This document shows positions 62,029 to 64,000 of a stretch of DNA of 64,000 bases, in pieces. Positions within the stretch are counted from its first letter, which is position 1. Every line of letters begins with the position of its first letter. Origin of the DNA: Rhizomonospora bruguierae (lineage in GTDB: Bacteria > Actinomycetota > Actinomycetes > Mycobacteriales > Micromonosporaceae); assembly GCF_018397995.1 (NCBI RefSeq), contig NZ_BBQH01000079.1, forward strand, positions 1 to 64,000, given 5' to 3'. A program made the translations under genes and the position numbers. The notes below the pieces were generated by a model that did no database searches, was not told the origin of the DNA, and was given only the letters and a program-made list of their open reading frames with translations.

Positions 62029-62457
62029 GTGACCGAGATGCCGCCCGCGCTCGCCAGGATCGTGGACGAGTTCGCCGGTGCACCGCGCGACGTGGTCCTG
62101 GAGATGCTGCTGGAGTACTCGGACGCGGTGCCGGCGCTGCCGGCGGAGATGGCCGGCGGCGCCGGCATGGAGCAGGTCGTGGAGTGCCAGACACCGTTCT
62201 TCCTGCACACCGAGGTGGCGCCGGACCGCACGGTCACCACGTACTTCGACTGCCCGCCGGAGGCGCCCACGACCCGCGCGTTCGCCGGCATTCTGAGCGA
62301 GGGGCTGGCCGGCGCCACCGCCGAGCAGGTCCTCGCCGTACCCGATGACCTGTACCACCGGATGGGGCTGGCCGAGGCGATCAGCCCGCTGCGGGTGCGC
62401 GGCGCCGGGGCGATCCTGGCCCGGCTCAAGCGGCAGGTCCGGGAACAGGCGAGCTGA
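62029..62457 (+). CDS. sufE: SufE family Fe-S assembly sulfur acceptor
   Basis: 142 residues: ALARIVDEFAGAPRDVVLEM, then LEYSDAVPALPA and the active-site strand VVECQTPFFLHTEV (the Cys that takes sulfane sulfur from SufS), ending AISPLRVRGAGAILARLKRQ. It stimulates cysteine desulfurase in Fe-S cluster assembly. The start is GTG 62029, ten bases after proS. It is encoded near the rhodanese. Confidence 0.92.
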   Translation: MTEMPPALARIVDEFAGAPRDVVLEMLLEYSDAVPALPAEMAGGAGMEQVVECQTPFFLHTEVAPDRTVTTYFDCPPEAPTTRAFAGILSEGLAGATAEQVLAVPDDLYHRMGLAEAISPLRVRGAGAILARLKRQVREQAS

Positions 62458-62476
62458 GCGGAGGGTTGGTCCCGAC

Positions 62477-63115
62477 GTGGAGATCGAGATCTATTCGGAC
62501 GTGGTCTGCCCGTGGTGCTACATCGGCAAGCGCCGCCTGGAGGTGGCCCTGGCGAAGTACGACGGCGAGGTGAGCGTCCGGTACCGGCCGTACCAGCTCG
62601 ACCCCGGCCCGGTGCCGCAGCCGCGGCGCACGCTGGACGACCTCGCCGACAAGTTCGGCGGACCCGAGCGGGCACGCCAGATCACCGAGCACACCCGCGG
62701 GGTGGCCGCCGCCGACGGACTGACCCTGAACTTCGACCGCGCCCTGTCCGCGAACACGTTCGAGGCGCACCGGCTGAGCTGGTTCGCCGCCGAGCACGGC
62801 CGGCAGCCCGAGGTGATGGAGGCGCTACACCAGGCCCACTTCACCGACGGCCGGGACATCGGCGCGCGGGACGTGCTGGTCGAGGTGGCCGCCGAAGCGG
62901 GCCTGGACCCGGTCGAGGTGCGCGAGTTCCTGGACTCGACCAACGGCACGGGCGAGGTCGAGGCGGAACTCGCCGAGGCCCGGCGCCTGGGCGTCACCAG
63001 CGTCCCCACCTTCGTGTTCGCCGGCCGGTACGCGGTCAGCGGCGCCCAGGACCCGGCGACGCTGCTGGAGGTGCTCGCCGAGGTCGGGCGGCGCGAGGGC
63101 GGGGCCGCCAACTGA
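62477..63115 (+). CDS. DsbA-family (FrnE-like) thiol oxidoreductase
   Basis: 212 residues without a signal peptide, so cytoplasmic. The thioredoxin-fold motif VVCPWCYIGKRRLEVAL has the CPWC pair. The helical insertion and the C-terminal cis-Pro loop VTSVPTFVFAGRYAVSGAQD are as in FrnE/HCCA-isomerase relatives. FrnE proteins oxidise or isomerise thiols under stress; the partner is unknown. The GTG at 62477 starts VEIEIYSDVVCP; GGAGGG is 12 bases upstream. It is the last gene of the proS-sufE operon. Confidence 0.9.
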   Translation: MEIEIYSDVVCPWCYIGKRRLEVALAKYDGEVSVRYRPYQLDPGPVPQPRRTLDDLADKFGGPERARQITEHTRGVAAADGLTLNFDRALSANTFEAHRLSWFAAEHGRQPEVMEALHQAHFTDGRDIGARDVLVEVAAEAGLDPVEVREFLDSTNGTGEVEAELAEARRLGVTSVPTFVFAGRYAVSGAQDPATLLEVLAEVGRREGGAAN

Positions 63116-63150
63116 GTCGATCTTGTTGTTTCACGTGCAACAACATCGAC
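63116..63150 (+). repeat. 13-bp inverted repeat directly after the DsbA-like gene
   Basis: GTCGATCTTGTTG (63116-63128) and CAACAACATCGAC (63138-63150) form a 13-base stem with one C-C mismatch and a 9-base loop, starting at the base after the stop codon. Confidence 0.6.
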
Positions 63151-63216
63151 TGTGCTCGCTCACCTTCCAGCGCCCTACCCGTGTCCGGTCACATCTGACA
63201 GTGGCGGAACGACGAG

Positions 63217-63248
63217 GAAGGACCGCGACCCTGGCGCCGCGGTCCTTC
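63217..63248. terminator. Bidirectional terminator
   Basis: GAAGGACCGCG (63217-63227) pairs perfectly with CGCGGTCCTTC (63238-63248). It ends the proS operon and the small minus-strand gene that follows. Confidence 0.75.
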
Positions 63249-63263
63249 ACTACTCGCCCCCGA

Positions 63264-63461
63264 TCAGTGGGCCGCTGCCACGCAGGGCCCGCACGCCGCC
63301 GGCCGCCCCCGGGCACCGGCACCTGTGGACGGTCCGCCGCGGCGCAGGTCCGCGCGGTGCTGCCGGGCCGCGTGCAGCAGGCGCCAGCGGTCGGCCCCGG
63401 CGATCATCTCGCGCCGGTGCTCGCGGGCCAGGGCCATGGTCAGTTCCGGGTGGCTGAACAT
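63264..63461 (-). CDS. Small basic protein of unknown function
   Basis: 65 residues starting MFSHPELTMALAREHRREMI, then DRWRLLHAARQHRADLRR. It is helical and Arg-rich in the first half, with a less ordered Gly/Ala-rich end. The ATG at 63461 has GGAG 7 bases upstream. Small proteins with a similar HPEL-A-xx-R start occur in actinobacteria as far as I recall, but no function is known. An antisense frame is open too, so the call is moderate. Confidence 0.5.
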   Translation of the reverse strand: MFSHPELTMALAREHRREMIAGADRWRLLHAARQHRADLRRGGPSTGAGARGRPAACGPCVAAAH

Positions 63462-63596
63462 CTCGGTCTCCTCGATGGCTTGCCGTTCTCCGATGCCTCA
63501 ATCCTGGTTTGGCTGAGGCTCGGTTCCATCGGGAGCGACTGCGTATCTTCCGGGTCCGCCCCTACCTAGTACCGCGGCCGCGGGTCCTACGCCGGC

Positions 63597-63610
63597 CTAG
63601 GTATACCTAG
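63597..63610. promoter_or_regulatory. Perfect palindrome CTAGGTATACCTAG
   Basis: A perfect 14-bp palindrome lies 34 bases downstream of the ybaK-like stop codon and about 136 bases before the small minus-strand gene. A related half-site CTACCTAGTA lies at 63562-63571. The symmetry is that of an operator for a dimeric regulator. Confidence 0.45.
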
Positions 63611-63643
63611 TGACGCCTACCACCCGGTCGGCGCCGGTCGGGA

Positions 63644-64000
63644 TCAGCGGGCCAGATCCTCGATGACCAGCGCGTTCGGCAGCCTGGCGAGCGCCGCGCC
63701 GGGCAGTTCGATCTTGCTGTGGCGCACCCCGGAACCGATGATGACGGCCGGCACCGCGACCACCCGCGCATCGACCAGGATTGCCCACCGCGCCGGCAGC
63801 CCGATCGGCGTGATCCCGCCGTACTCCATGCCGGTCAGCGCCACCGCGTCCGCCATCGGCGCGAAGCTCGCCTTGCGCACGTCCAACTGCCGGCGGGCCA
63901 CGCCGTTCACGTCCGCGCGCGTGGTGGCCAGCACCACGCACGCCGCGTACCGCACCTCGCCCTCGCGCTTGCCCGCCACCACCACACAGTTCGCCGACTC
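63644..64000 (-). CDS. YbaK/aminoacyl-tRNA deacylase-family protein (3' part)
   Basis: The last 118 residues of a protein that starts outside the window. The visible part, VVVAGKREGEVRYAACVVLA, VARRQLDVRKASFAPMADAV, GMEYGGITPIGLP and VIIGSGVRHSKIELPGAALA, is typical of the YbaK/EbsC fold (the GxGxRxSKI motif near the end). These proteins hydrolyse mischarged tRNA-Pro. The catalytic Lys is in the visible part (AGKREG) if the usual alignment holds. Confidence 0.9.
   Translation of the reverse strand, partial: ESANCVVVAGKREGEVRYAACVVLATTRADVNGVARRQLDVRKASFAPMADAVALTGMEYGGITPIGLPARWAILVDARVVAVPAVIIGSGVRHSKIELPGAALARLPNALVIEDLAR

Overview
The window is very GC-rich, coding-dense actinobacterial DNA. 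GTG and TTG starts are frequent and neighbouring genes often overlap by 1-4 bases. The conserved actinobacterial cell-division/Ser-Thr-kinase cluster (crgA, DUF881, sortase E, pabA/trpG, pknB, pknA, pbpA, rodA, pstP, fhaB, fhaA, tRNA-Leu) lies at 12.3-25.8 kb. In its relatives this cluster sits close to oriC. Together with an Scr1-type XRE/DUF397 pair, a c-di-AMP riboswitch ahead of an NlpC/P60 gene and a chaplin-like protein, it suggests a filamentous actinomycete, most likely Micromonosporaceae. That placement is inference; no rRNA or taxonomic marker was searched.

Layout: 0-0.7 kb is a poorly coding left edge ending at a tRNA-Gly. 0.8-2 kb holds an FMN-binding protein with a LexA-box promoter, divergent from dcd. 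2.2-6.5 kb holds a riboswitch-controlled cell-wall hydrolase and a pair of CNNM/CorC-type CBS membrane proteins. 6.4-9.4 kb holds a VanZ-like protein and the EtfD-like membrane Fe-S oxidoreductase, preceded by a nested palindrome. 9.5-12.2 kb is a secreted thermolysin-family protease. 12.3-25.8 kb is the division/kinase cluster. 25.8-27.7 kb is a sugar epimerase-glycosyltransferase pair. 27.9-29.5 kb is a secreted subtilisin. 29.7-35.2 kb holds small and membrane proteins, an XRE/DUF397 module and an orphan PASTA protein. 35.2-38.2 kb holds a GCS2-type ligase and a YceI/MarR pair sharing an operator. 38.5-43.2 kb holds an XRE/NB-ARC/TPR regulator and an MMPL transporter with a shifted tail. 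43.3-51.5 kb is a split liu-type acyl-CoA catabolic cluster (acyl-CoA dehydrogenase, carboxyltransferase, HMG-CoA lyase, biotin carboxylase, TetR). It is interrupted by a five-repeat chaplin-like secreted protein and an Ala-rich surface protein. 51.5-56.2 kb is an HSP90-TPR two-gene operon. 56.4-64 kb holds a GNAT, a frameshifted lipoprotein gene, a rhodanese, an SGNH hydrolase, proS, sufE, a DsbA-like oxidoreductase and the end of a YbaK-like gene.

How the genes work together: the kinase cluster couples Ser/Thr phosphorylation (PknA, PknB, PstP, with FhaA and FhaB as phospho-readers) to elongation and septal peptidoglycan synthesis (RodA, PbpA, CrgA). The liu-type genes share a TetR-like operator motif and probably degrade branched acyl-CoAs. 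EtfD would pass electrons from the dehydrogenase to quinone. The most intriguing parts are the HSP90-TPR pair, the chaplin-like repeat protein, the missing biotin carrier of the carboxylase, and several well-formed palindromes at promoters. Two genes (MMPL tail, lipoprotein) carry apparent single-base frameshifts in short G/C runs, which may be sequence errors or real mutations.
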